Positions 55,535 to 64,000 of a stretch of DNA of 64,000 nucleotides are shown piece after piece. Position numbers and translations under genes: made by a program. Numbering within the stretch: position 1 is the stretch's first letter; each line of letters opens with the position of its first letter. Origin of the DNA: Ferrovibrio sp. MS7 (lineage in GTDB: Bacteria; Pseudomonadota; Alphaproteobacteria; Ferrovibrionales; Ferrovibrionaceae); assembly GCF_038404985.1 (NCBI RefSeq), contig NZ_JBBKBA010000001.1, positions 1,702,001 through 1,766,000 of the forward strand. The letters run 5' to 3'. Below the pieces are notes generated by a model that saw only the letters and a program-made list of their open reading frames with translations, had not been told where the DNA came from and did not search any database.

Positions 55535-56770
55535 TTAGGCGCGCTTGTTCCAGCTCGGCATCGGCAGCAGCAGGTTGTCTTCCGACACGTTGAGCGGCAG
55601 CACCACCTTCGGACGCTGGCCGATATTCTGCAGCGTCACCGACTTGATGTTGGTGTTCTGGCCCTTGGCGTCGAATTCCAGCGTGCCGCCGGCCATCACG
55701 TGGTCGGTGATCTTGGTGGCGCGGATGGCATCGGCGAGTTCCTTGCCATTGGTGCTCTTGGCGCGGTTGAAGGCTTCCACCGCTACCAGCATGGCCTCGA
55801 AGGAGAAGCCGACATTCAGCTCGAACAGCTCCTTCGGATAGGCCTTGGTGAAGGCATCGAGCAGCTTCTGCGTCATGCTGGCGCGCGGGTTGTACCACGG
55901 CACATTGGTCAGCAGGTAATCGGAATACTTGCCGAGCGTGCGGTAGAACTGGCCTTCATAGAAGCCCGGCGCGCCGGGGCTCATGATCACCTTCGGCTCC
56001 CAGCGCTGCTTCACCATCTCGCGGATCAGCAGGATGGCGTCGTTCAGGCGCGTCACCGGCATCACCATGTCGGCATTGGTCGCCTTGGCCTTGGCGATTT
56101 CCACCGAGAGGTCCTTGGCCTGCGGATCGTAGCTGATGGTCTCGACGATCTGGAACGGCAGGTCGAAGCGCGGGGCCATCGCCTTGATGGCGCCGGCCAT
56201 GGACTGGCCAAAAGTGTCGTTGGCATGCATGAACACCGCGGTCTTCGGCGACACGCCGCTCTGGGCGAACACGGTCTTCATCAGCGCCAGGCCGTCGCCG
56301 ACCAGCATCGGCGCGGTCGGAAAGTTGCGGAACACGAACTTGTAGCCCTGTTCGGTGATCTGCGGCGCGGCGGCGACGTTGATGATGTAGGGCACGCCCT
56401 TCTGCTCGGCGACCTGGGCGATGGCGGCGGACTGGCCGCTGTCGAAGGCGCCGATCAGCACGTTGGCGCCGTCATTCACCAGTTTTTCGGCGCGGCTGCG
56501 GGCGATGTCGACATTCGACTCGGTGTCGGCATTCATGATCTCGACTTCGGCGTTGATGCCGAGGCCCTTGAGCACGCCCGGGGCGATGTCGATGCCACGC
56601 TGGCAGGCGAGGCCAAGCTGGGCCTGGAAGCCCGAGCGCGGATGGATCGAACCGATCTTCAGCACGCGGCCTTGGGCGCGGCCGATATTGAACGGCGCGA
56701 CACCAGCGGTGAGCGCGGCAGCCGCAGCGGCGGTCTGGCCGAATTGCCGGCGGGTAAGCTTCTTGGTCAT
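55535..56770 (-). CDS. LIV-type ABC substrate-binding protein with twin-arginine signal
   Basis: A 411-residue type I periplasmic binding protein. The start MTKKLTRRQFGQTAAAAAAL carries a twin-arginine motif (TRRQFG) before an Ala-rich core, so export may be by Tat, unlike the Sec-type signal of the other LIV binding protein at 23516. LKIGSIHPRSGFQAQLG begins the mature domain and a GVPYIINVAAAPQITEQGY segment is the standard second-lobe motif. ATG 56770 has GGAGGA-like AGGAACA close by; the frame extends upstream. Confidence 0.92.
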   Translation of the reverse strand: MTKKLTRRQFGQTAAAAAALTAGVAPFNIGRAQGRVLKIGSIHPRSGFQAQLGLACQRGIDIAPGVLKGLGINAEVEIMNADTESNVDIARSRAEKLVNDGANVLIGAFDSGQSAAIAQVAEQKGVPYIINVAAAPQITEQGYKFVFRNFPTAPMLVGDGLALMKTVFAQSGVSPKTAVFMHANDTFGQSMAGAIKAMAPRFDLPFQIVETISYDPQAKDLSVEIAKAKATNADMVMPVTRLNDAILLIREMVKQRWEPKVIMSPGAPGFYEGQFYRTLGKYSDYLLTNVPWYNPRASMTQKLLDAFTKAYPKELFELNVGFSFEAMLVAVEAFNRAKSTNGKELADAIRATKITDHVMAGGTLEFDAKGQNTNIKSVTLQNIGQRPKVVLPLNVSEDNLLLPMPSWNKRA

Positions 56771-56875
56771 GTGTTCCTCCCGAAATTCCGTGCCGGAACG
56801 TGTCTGTCCGGCCTTGGTTTGTAACTTTAGCGGATCATCCGCGTCACACAAAGTCCCCGGGGCTGGATTCAGCCC

Positions 56876-57343
56876 CTAAATCCGTTGCAGCAGCTCCATT
56901 AATTGCCGCCTTTCGGCTGCATCCAGGCGGTGGCCGATGCGGCGGTCATGCTCGGCCACTTTGGCGCGCAGGCTGGCGGCGAGTTTCTGCCCTTTTGGTG
57001 TCAGATGCAGGCCATAGGCCCGGCGATCGCGTGGCGAAGGCTGGCGCAGCACCAGGCCGAGCCGCTCCAGGCGGTCCACCATGGTCATGGCGCCGGAGCG
57101 CGCCACGCCCAGCGCCTGGCCGAGATGGCCCTGCTGCACACCTGGATTGCCCTCCACCAGTACCAGGGCGGAGAACAATGCCGGGCTGATGCCGGTGCCG
57201 CGCAGGCTGGCGTAGAAATCCTCATAGAGCCGAAGCTGGGCCCGGCGCAGCACATAGCCGATCAGGTTGGGCAGATCGCCATAGTCGATCGCCGCCTTGG
57301 TATTGCTGCTGTCTGGTGCCGTTGCCGTGCCGTTTGCCGGCAT
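56876..57343 (-). CDS. MarR-family regulator of the second LIV/monooxygenase locus
   Basis: A 155-residue winged-helix regulator: LGVARSGAMTMVDRLERLGLVLRQPSPRDRRAYGLHLTPKG, cited as ARSGAMTMVDRLERLGL and the wing PRDRRAYGLHLTPKG. AAGGGA precedes the ATG. It heads the minus-strand binding-protein/LIV genes and is divergent from the flavin monooxygenase, with an inverted repeat in between. MarR proteins near aromatic-degradation genes usually sense aromatic acids or their CoA esters (general knowledge; ligand here unknown). Confidence 0.9.
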   Translation of the reverse strand: MPANGTATAPDSSNTKAAIDYGDLPNLIGYVLRRAQLRLYEDFYASLRGTGISPALFSALVLVEGNPGVQQGHLGQALGVARSGAMTMVDRLERLGLVLRQPSPRDRRAYGLHLTPKGQKLAASLRAKVAEHDRRIGHRLDAAERRQLMELLQRI

Positions 57344-57438
57344 CGCGCTGTCCCTTCGTTGCTCCCCATGCGGCCCGCGGCGCGAACCGTGCAGGCTACT
57401 AGGCGAGCCCGCTTGCGGTGCATTCTAGCTTACGCTAA

Positions 57439-57457
57439 TTGTAATGCAACTATACAA
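57439..57457. promoter_or_regulatory. Candidate MarR operator TTGTA-N9-TACAA
   Basis: TTGTA (57439-57443) and TACAA (57453-57457) form a 5-9-5 inverted repeat with AT-rich flanks, 22 bases before the monooxygenase start and 96 bases from the MarR start. Size and position suit a MarR dimer. Confidence 0.5.
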
Positions 57458-57478
57458 ATTGCAAGGCGGGAGGAAATA

Positions 57479-58783
57479 ATGGTGGAGGCTCAAGCCCCGG
57501 CGGCGGCAATGGCCCCGAATGTCCTCATCATTGGTGCCGGCATCGGCGGTCTCACCCTGGCGCTCAGCCTGCACCGGGCCGGTATTCCGGCGCGCGTGGT
57601 GGAAGCGGTGCCGAGCATCAGGCCATTGGGCGTCGGCATCAATGTGCTGCCGCATGCGGTGCGCGAACTGACCGAACTGGGCCTGGCGGAAAAGCTCGAG
57701 GCCCGCGCCATCCGTACCAAGGAACTGATCTATACCAACAAGTTCGGTCAGGAAATCTGGCGCGAGGCGCGCGGCCAGGATGCCGGCTATAGCTGGCCGC
57801 AATTCTCGGTGCATCGCGGGCGGTTGCAGATGCTGCTGTTCGAAACCGTGGTCGAGCGGCTGGGGGCAGGCGCCGTGCGCACCGATGCCGAACTGGTCGG
57901 CTTCGAGCAGGATGAGGCCGGCGTCACGGCGCATTTCCGCCGTCGTTCCGATGGTGCCGCATTGCCGCCCGAGCGCGCCAGCATCATGATCGGCGCCGAC
58001 GGCATCCATTCCGCCGTGCGGGCGCAATATTATCCCAATGAAGGCGCGCCGAAATGGAATGGTGCCGTGCTGTGGCGGGCCACCTCGGAAGCCGCGCCGT
58101 ATCTGTCGGGCCGCTCGATGATCATGGCCGGGCACCAGGACCAGAAATTCGTCTGCTACCCGATCAGCCCGGAAGCCGCCGCGCGCGGCCGGTCCGAGGT
58201 GAACTGGATCGCCGAACTGCGTTTCCCGAACGACACGCCGTGGAACCGCGAGGACTGGAACCGTCCGGGCAAGATCGAGGATTTCCTGCCCCAGTTCGAA
58301 AGCTGGAATTTCGGCTGGCTGGATGTGCCGGGCCTGATCCGCAGCGCCAATGCGATCTATGAATTCCCGATGGTGGACCGCGATCCGGTGGCGCGCTGGA
58401 GTTTCGGGCGCGTGACGCTGATGGGCGATGCGGCGCATGCCATGTATCCGATCGGCTCCAACGGCGCCAGCCAGGCAATCATCGACGCCCGCGTGCTGGC
58501 GCACCGGCTGGCGACCATCGCCGATCCGGTGGCGGCCTTGCAGGCCTATGAAGCGGAGCGGCTGCCGGCGACTTCGCGCATTGTGCTGGCCAACCGGGCC
58601 AATGGACCGGAGCGGGTGATGCAGCATGTGGAGGAGCGGGCGCCGAAGGGCTATGCCAAGCTCGACGACATCATCAGCCGCAGCGAACTCGAGGCGGTGG
58701 CCAAGGATTACAAGCTGATCGCTGGGTTCGACAAGGATGTGCTGAACAACCGCCCGTCCCTGGACGCGCGGTACGGCGCTTAA
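57479..58783 (+). CDS. FAD-dependent monooxygenase (salicylate/hydroxybenzoate hydroxylase-like)
   Basis: A 434-residue group A flavin monooxygenase. The N-terminal LIIGAGIGGLTLALSLHRAGI (about residues 16-36, cited as IGAGIGGLTLAL) binds FAD, SIMIGADGIHSAVRA is the DG motif contacting both FAD and NAD(P)H, and GRVTLMGDAAHAMYPIGSNGASQAI, cited as LMGDAAHAMYPIGSNGA, is the GD motif. Such enzymes hydroxylate aromatic acids. GGGAGGA lies 8 bases before ATG 57479; the long open frame upstream is in poor coding sequence overlapping the MarR gene and is not used. Divergent from the MarR/LIV operon. Confidence 0.9.
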   Translation: MVEAQAPAAAMAPNVLIIGAGIGGLTLALSLHRAGIPARVVEAVPSIRPLGVGINVLPHAVRELTELGLAEKLEARAIRTKELIYTNKFGQEIWREARGQDAGYSWPQFSVHRGRLQMLLFETVVERLGAGAVRTDAELVGFEQDEAGVTAHFRRRSDGAALPPERASIMIGADGIHSAVRAQYYPNEGAPKWNGAVLWRATSEAAPYLSGRSMIMAGHQDQKFVCYPISPEAAARGRSEVNWIAELRFPNDTPWNREDWNRPGKIEDFLPQFESWNFGWLDVPGLIRSANAIYEFPMVDRDPVARWSFGRVTLMGDAAHAMYPIGSNGASQAIIDARVLAHRLATIADPVAALQAYEAERLPATSRIVLANRANGPERVMQHVEERAPKGYAKLDDIISRSELEAVAKDYKLIAGFDKDVLNNRPSLDARYGA

Positions 58784-59367
58784 GCCTCTTCAGGCTCCAG
58801 CATTTCTTCTGCCACGGCCGGGCGGCGGCGGTCGCCCTGGCGCCGTGACGAGGAATGGCGGCGATCAATGTCGCCGGGCAGTTCATGGCTGGTATGGCGG
58901 CGGTCACCCAGGCGGCGCTCGCCGCGGCGGCGGCGGTCGGGGCCGACATAGCCACCGCCCTTCACCATCACGCGCTGGCCGATCAGGGCATGCATCAGGC
59001 GGCGCACCAGCACCTGCATCGAAATCGGTTTCACCACCACTTCGTTGACGCCGGCATCGCGGGCCGCCACCACTAGGGAAGCGTCCACGTCGGTAGCCAT
59101 CAGGATCACCGGCATAGCATTGTTGCCGACGCTGGTATCGCGGCGCAGCCGCTCGGTGAACATCAGCCCGTCCATCTTCGGCAGGCGGTAATCCACCAGG
59201 ATCAAAGTCGGCTCATGGGCGGCGATTTCCAGCATTGCCTGGCGCGCATCTGCGGCCAGATGCACGGCGCCGAAGCCCATGCCGTAGAGCACATCGCGCA
59301 GGCCATTGCGCGTCGCCTTGTTCTCGTCGACGACGAGGATGCTGGAGACACGGAATTGCGACAGCAT
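58780..59367 (-). CDS. Receiver-domain response regulator with Arg-rich tail
   Basis: A 195-residue protein: an intact receiver domain (ILVVDENK, phospho-Asp in ILVDYRLPKMDG, ILMATD, VVVKPI) followed by a long arginine/acidic tail starting GYVGPDRRRRGERR and ending EEMLEPEEA. No recognised output domain. The GPDRRR block matches the tail of the phospho-site-less receiver protein at 45845, which suggests one family, one with and one without the phosphorylation Asp. ATG 59367 is chosen by alignment. Convergent with the monooxygenase (4-base overlap). Confidence 0.87.
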   Translation of the reverse strand: MLSQFRVSSILVVDENKATRNGLRDVLYGMGFGAVHLAADARQAMLEIAAHEPTLILVDYRLPKMDGLMFTERLRRDTSVGNNAMPVILMATDVDASLVVAARDAGVNEVVVKPISMQVLVRRLMHALIGQRVMVKGGGYVGPDRRRRGERRLGDRRHTSHELPGDIDRRHSSSRRQGDRRRPAVAEEMLEPEEA

Positions 59368-59532
59368 GGGATGAGACCTGCTGTCGGGCTTTGTCGGGCT
59401 GCGCATAGCGGTATTCATACCGGCAATTTTGCCGCGCGCGGGTTAATTAAGTGTAATTCCTGCCCAGGTTGTCCAGAATTTTGCTGAGCCGCCCTAACGA
59501 CTTATCAGTCCCCTGATTAGTCTTTAGGCAAC

Positions 59533-60390
<858 letters not shown>

Positions 60391-60474
60391 GGTGGAAATC
60401 CTTAAACTTTAGGGCCGGGTCAACTGAAGCGGCGGACGGAAAGTCGCGTGACAATAACCGGCGCGGCCGGGGCG

Positions 60475-61182
60475 TCAACCTTTTGCCAGCCCAGCCGCGT
60501 GCGGGGGAATAGCGCTCAGGAAGGCGGTCAGGTCCGGGGCGACATGGTGGATATGCGCCGCTTCATCCGGGCCGGGCTGGGCCCAGTCGGAGCGGGTCGG
60601 GACCCAGATTGTCGCCATGCCCAGCCGGGCCGCCGGGGCCAGGTTGCGCGCCATATCCTCCACCATTGTCGCCCGGCTCGGCTCCACACCATGCTCGGCC
60701 AGCAGCTTGGCATAAGGCTCGGGCCGCGGCTTGGGCAGGTAGTCGGAGGCAACGATGTCGAATATGGCTTCGAAGCAGTCGGCGATGCCAAGCCGGCCCA
60801 TCACGCGCTCGGCGTGGGCCACGGTGCCGTTGGTGAAGATCAGCTTGCGGCCGGGCAGCGCCTGCAAGGCGGCGCGCAATTCCGGCAGATGCGGCAGCGG
60901 CGAGAGGTCGATGTTGTGGACATAGCCGAGGAACTCGGCCGGGTCGATGCCATGTTCCACCATCAGGCCACGCAACGTGGTGCCATGCTGCTGGAAGAAG
61001 CCCTTTTGCCGGCGCTTGGCTTCCACGGCATCGACACCGAGCAGGCCGGAGATGAATTCGCCCATCCGGCGGTCGATCTGGGCGAACAGGTCGCAATCCG
61101 CCGGGTACAGCGTGTTGTCGAGATCGAACAGCCAGGTTTCTGTGGCGGCGAGGCGGGCAGGGTTGGCGGCGGTGGTCAGCAT
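60475..61182 (-). CDS. HAD-family pyrimidine 5'-nucleotidase (SDT1-like)
   Basis: A 235-residue HAD hydrolase: motif I WLFDLDNTLYPADCDLF, cited as FDLDNTLYP, the cap with HGTTLRGL, motif II IFTNGT and motif III KPRPEPYAKLL with MVEDMARN. The LDNTLYP and HGTT combination is the SDT1/ pyrimidine-nucleotidase pattern, which dephosphorylates UMP/CMP and analogues. It is 84 bases upstream of dapD on the same strand, an arrangement common in alphaproteobacteria. Confidence 0.9.
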   Translation of the reverse strand: MLTTAANPARLAATETWLFDLDNTLYPADCDLFAQIDRRMGEFISGLLGVDAVEAKRRQKGFFQQHGTTLRGLMVEHGIDPAEFLGYVHNIDLSPLPHLPELRAALQALPGRKLIFTNGTVAHAERVMGRLGIADCFEAIFDIVASDYLPKPRPEPYAKLLAEHGVEPSRATMVEDMARNLAPAARLGMATIWVPTRSDWAQPGPDEAAHIHHVAPDLTAFLSAIPPHAAGLAKG

Positions 61183-61265
61183 GGCGGCAAAATATGCCGA
61201 AGCGGGCCCGATGACGAGGCCCGGGCAACACGGCTATAAACGACCCCGGAGGGCATGGGGCACCG

Positions 61266-62555
61266 ATGGAAGCCGATACTTTCGCACCTGCGGGCATGGG
61301 GCCGGGCTTGAACCCGGAGGCCCTGATACCGGTATTTCCGGGGCCGGCGGCCTTGTTCGACGAAAACGGCGCCGTGCTGCAGGCGAACCGTGCCGCGGCG
61401 CCGCTGCTTGAAGCCCTGGCCGCCGATCAGCTCGTGGCGCTGGCCGCCGCCCTGGACGCCTCGCTGGCCGATGGCTTGCCGCGCCAGGAAAAGGCTGATC
61501 TGCCTGGCCTGCGCGGCGGCACCGCTCTGCAGGTGACATTGCTGCCGCATGGTCAATCGCCCGGTCAGCCGGTATCGCGCCTGCTTCTGCTGTGCCGCGA
61601 TACCACGCTTGAGCGCAACCTGCTGCAGGCGCTGATGCAGTCGCGCCAGTTGTTCCGCGATCTGGTCGCCTGCTCCTCGGAATTCGCCTGGGAAACCAAG
61701 CCCGATGGCCGCTTCGGCTTCGTTTCGCCCCGCGGCGCGCTGGGCTACACCGCGCGCGAACTGGAAGGCCGCCGGCCGGAGGATTTCACCGCCCCGGATG
61801 CACCGGAAACCCCGCGCCCCAGCCTGTGGCCGTTCGATGCGGGGACGCCGCAGGATGCGGTGGAACTCTTTCTGGTCCGCAAGGATGGCAGCATCGGCTG
61901 CTTTGAAGTGTCGAGCGTGGCGGTCCGCGATGCCAAGGGGGCATTCGCTGGCGCGCGCGGCGTCGCCCGCGATGTCACTGAGGCACGCGAACGGCTCGAG
62001 GCGTTGCGCCGCGCCCACAAGACGCTCAACACACTGGCCAATACCGATGGCCTCACCGGCCTGCTCAACCGCCGGGCTTTCCTCGGCGAACTGGATAAGC
62101 GCCTGGCACGGCATTTCCGCAACCGCCTGACCGGTACGCTGATCTATTTCGATCTCGACAATTTCAAGAAGGTCAACGACGTGCATGGCCATCAGGCCGG
62201 CGACGAGGTGCTGAAAGCGGTGGCCGAGGCGGTACGCAAGGGTCTGCGCGTGGTCGATCTGGCCTCGCGTATCGGTGGCGATGAATTCCTGCTCTGGCTG
62301 GAGGAAACCGGCCGCGACAGTGCCGCCTCGATGGCGGCACGCCTCACCGAAGCGGCGGCCGAGATCAACAGGCAATGGGGAGTCGAAGGCTTTCCGCTTG
62401 GCCTTTCCATCGGTGCGGTATTCGCCCGCTTGGATGCGGCCGAAAACGCCGAAGCCCTGGTGGCGCGCGCCGATGCGGCGATGTATGTCGCCAAGAAGGG
62501 CGGCAAGGGCCGCACCCATATCGCCGAATATGTCGAGGAAGGCGGGCAAGCGTAA
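61266..62555 (+). CDS. PAS-GGDEF diguanylate cyclase
   Basis: A 429-residue cyclic-di-GMP synthase. A first PAS-like region (about residues 22-115) and a second one with FAWETKPDGRFGFVSPRGALGYTARELEGR (cited as LFVSPRGALGYT-type) precede the GGDEF domain, about residues 260-425. The active site is RIGGDEFLLW (GGDEF at 337-341) and RVVD (328-331) is an intact inhibitory I-site, so product feedback is expected. No membrane helix. The stop overlaps the DUF2336 start by one base (TAATG). Confidence 0.92.
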   Translation: MEADTFAPAGMGPGLNPEALIPVFPGPAALFDENGAVLQANRAAAPLLEALAADQLVALAAALDASLADGLPRQEKADLPGLRGGTALQVTLLPHGQSPGQPVSRLLLLCRDTTLERNLLQALMQSRQLFRDLVACSSEFAWETKPDGRFGFVSPRGALGYTARELEGRRPEDFTAPDAPETPRPSLWPFDAGTPQDAVELFLVRKDGSIGCFEVSSVAVRDAKGAFAGARGVARDVTEARERLEALRRAHKTLNTLANTDGLTGLLNRRAFLGELDKRLARHFRNRLTGTLIYFDLDNFKKVNDVHGHQAGDEVLKAVAEAVRKGLRVVDLASRIGGDEFLLWLEETGRDSAASMAARLTEAAAEINRQWGVEGFPLGLSIGAVFARLDAAENAEALVARADAAMYVAKKGGKGRTHIAEYVEEGGQA

Positions 62556-63820
62556 TGGAGTATGATCGCGCCAAGGAACTCGCGGCATCGCCCGATCCCG
62601 CCGTGCGCCTGGAATTGGCCCAGCGCCAGGATGTGCGCCCCGAGATTCTGTATTTCCTCGCCATCGACGAAGCCACCGATGTGCGCCGGGCCATCGCCGC
62701 CAATATTTCGACGCCGAGCCAGGCGCATCTGCTGCTTGCCAACGATGCCGACGAGGAGGTGCGCGCGCAGCTTGCCGACAAGGTGGCGCGGCTGCTGCCC
62801 AGCATGCCAGAGGACGAAGCCGGAGCGGCGCGCGAATATGCCGTGCAGACCGTGGAATTGCTGGCGCGCGATGAACTGACCCGTATCCGTGCCATTCTTT
62901 CCCAGGCGCTGAAATCGGCGGTCAATGTTCCGCATCATGTGGTGAAGCAACTCGCGCTGGACGTGGAGCTGATCGTCTCCGCTCCGGTGCTGGAATTCTC
63001 GCCGCTGCTCACCGACGAGGATTTGCGCGAGATCGTTGAAGGTGCGGCGCAATCGGGCGCGCTTTCCGCCATTGCCCGCCGTGTTGGCCTGTCCTCCGGC
63101 GTATCGGATGCCATCGTCGCCACCCGCGACGTCTCGGCGGTGGCGGCTTTGCTGGCGAATGACTCGGCACAGATCCGCGAGGAGACGCTGGACCTCATCC
63201 TCGATGCCGCGCCGAGCGTGGAAGCCTGGCACGAACCGCTGGTGCAGCGCCCGAACCTGCCGGGCGCGGCGGCCAAGCGTATCGCTGGTTTCGTGGCGCA
63301 ATCGCTGCTCAGCCGCCTGATGGCGCGCAGCGACCTGCCAGCCGAGGCGCTGGCCGAGATCAAGACCGTGATGCAGAAGCGCCTGAACGTGGCGTTGCCC
63401 GAGGAGCCGGCGGCCGAGGCTCCTGGCGCGGCCGGCAAGGAAAAGGAAAAAGAAAAAGACCCCAACTCGGCGATGGCCGAGGCGGAGACAGCGGTGAAGA
63501 AGCTGCTGAAGCTCAACAAGCTCGACAACGATGTGATGCAGGACGCCATCGAGCGGCTGGACCGCAATTTCGTGCTGCAGGCGCTCGCGCAGGCCGGCAA
63601 GGCACCGGTGCCGGTGGTCCAGCGCGCACTGGAGTCCCGCAATGGCCGGCTGATCACCGCCCTGGTCTGGCGCGCCAAGTTCAGCATGCGCACGGCGGTG
63701 ATGGTGCAGCGTGATATCGCCAAGGTGCCGCCGAAGCAGATGCTGAATGCGCGCAACGGCACGGATTATCCGCTTGGCAAGGGCGAGCTGGAAGAACAGC
63801 TCAAGGTGCTGGGGCTGTAA
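62555..63820 (+). CDS. DUF2336 (HEAT-like) protein
   Basis: A 421-residue alpha-helical protein. Repeated helix pairs at the start (LELAQRQDVRPEILYFLAIDEATDVRRAIAAN, cited as EATDVRRAIAAN) resemble HEAT repeats, and the family DUF2336 is recognised by the following EYAVQTVELLARDELTRIRAILS. A charged linker (KEKEKEKD near residue 310) splits it from a C-terminal helical part ending RNGTDYPLGKGELEEQL. The family occurs near two-component and c-di-GMP genes; no biochemical function is established. It is coupled to the upstream diguanylate cyclase. Confidence 0.85.
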   Translation: MEYDRAKELAASPDPAVRLELAQRQDVRPEILYFLAIDEATDVRRAIAANISTPSQAHLLLANDADEEVRAQLADKVARLLPSMPEDEAGAAREYAVQTVELLARDELTRIRAILSQALKSAVNVPHHVVKQLALDVELIVSAPVLEFSPLLTDEDLREIVEGAAQSGALSAIARRVGLSSGVSDAIVATRDVSAVAALLANDSAQIREETLDLILDAAPSVEAWHEPLVQRPNLPGAAAKRIAGFVAQSLLSRLMARSDLPAEALAEIKTVMQKRLNVALPEEPAAEAPGAAGKEKEKEKDPNSAMAEAETAVKKLLKLNKLDNDVMQDAIERLDRNFVLQALAQAGKAPVPVVQRALESRNGRLITALVWRAKFSMRTAVMVQRDIAKVPPKQMLNARNGTDYPLGKGELEEQLKVLGL

Positions 63821-63843
63821 CTAGCGGCCCTATTTCCGGGAAG

Positions 63844-63913
63844 ATCCTCGGGCCAAGCCCGAGGATGACGAATCCAAATAATACCTCGTCATGCCCGGGC
63901 TCGACCCGGGCAT
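63844..63913. repeat. Intergenic palindromic repeat pair (copy 3)
   Basis: Two inverted repeats in tandem: 63844-63852 with 63858-63866 (9 bp, CTCGGG type) and 63891-63899 with 63905-63913 (9 bp, GCCCGGG type), joined by an AT-rich spacer. The cores are the same as in copies 1 and 2. They lie between two convergent genes and could also terminate both transcripts. Confidence 0.8.
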
Positions 63914-63928
63914 CTCATGCCGCGTGGC

Positions 63929-64000
63929 TCATTCCTTGAATTCGGCCTCGTCCGGAATCCGGTTGAAGGCGATCTTGGCGCCCATGAAATCGGTTTCCGG
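63929..64000 (-). CDS. 3' end of an unidentified gene (continues beyond the window)
   Basis: Only the last 23 codons are inside the window. They read PETDFMGAKIAFNRIPDEAE on the minus strand before FKE and a TGA at 63929. Composition is coding-like and hydrophilic, but too little is visible to name a family. Confidence 0.5.
   Translation of the reverse strand, partial: PETDFMGAKIAFNRIPDEAEFKE

Noticed and set aside
56903-57478. Long upstream extension of the flavin monooxygenase frame.
   Set aside because: It lies over the MarR gene on the other strand, lacks family sequence, and a strong GGGAGGA precedes ATG 57479.

Overview
The window comes from a free-living, motile, GC-rich (roughly low-to-mid 60s percent by eye) alphaproteobacterium. 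Pointers are a circularly permuted two-piece tmRNA next to an alpha-type sspB, flavin-dependent thymidylate synthase ThyX, a complete System I cytochrome c maturation cluster (ccmABCDEFGHI), a dapF-mtaB-ftsY run, PAS_5 and DUF2336 proteins, and response regulators with a C-terminal GPDRRR tail. Rhodospirillales or a close relative (Ferrovibrio-like) is my best guess, as inference only. Genes are densely packed on both strands and no gap exceeds 300 bases. I see no rRNA, tRNA, CRISPR array, prophage or insertion sequence.

Layout. 1-9.6 kb: end of an MFS transporter, a Nudix hydrolase, an FAH-family enzyme, an LTA-synthase-like membrane sulfatase-fold enzyme, an XRE regulator divergent from a small membrane protein with a perfect palindrome between them, and a minus-strand operon amidohydrolase - glycoside hydrolase - FkbM methyltransferase. 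9.7-15.4 kb: acyl-CoA ligase, HU, a compact flagellin, an LpxH-like phosphoesterase, tandem FKBP isomerases and a nucleotidyltransferase-like protein. 15.5-18.4 kb: aconitase AcnA with a lysine/alanine-rich N-terminal tail. 18.6-27 kb: a LIV-type ABC transporter operon bracketed by two CoA-ligase genes, which suggests import and CoA activation of a carboxylic (perhaps aromatic) acid. 27.2-34.2 kb: the ccm cluster, including a 59-residue CcmD. 34.3-38.6 kb: a small Ala-rich protein, then an NMT1/SsuA-type ABC transporter coupled to a FAD oxidoreductase. 38.6-41 kb: a glycosyltransferase-like gene convergent with a methyltransferase-kinase fusion resembling WbdD.

41-47.7 kb: MarR/Nudix divergent pair, ftsY-mtaB-dapF, then a two-gene receiver/HPt operon in which both phosphorylation residues are lost (Asp to Glu, His to Phe), and an MFS efflux pump. 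47.7-51.4 kb: thyX, the permuted tmRNA, sspB and class I fumarase; the tagging RNA and the adaptor for its tag lie side by side. 51.5-58.8 kb: a PAS_5 protein and a second LIV operon with a MarR regulator divergent from a flavin aromatic-hydroxylase-like monooxygenase. 58.8-64 kb: an intact receiver protein, dapD, a HAD pyrimidine nucleotidase, a PAS-GGDEF diguanylate cyclase coupled to a DUF2336 protein, and the 3' end of an unidentified gene.

Most notable items: the phosphorylation-dead receiver/HPt pair, the WbdD-like fusion, the histone-H1-like tail on aconitase, and a terminator-like hairpin directly after the binding-protein gene in both LIV operons. All family calls rest on reading motifs by eye; no database search was run.
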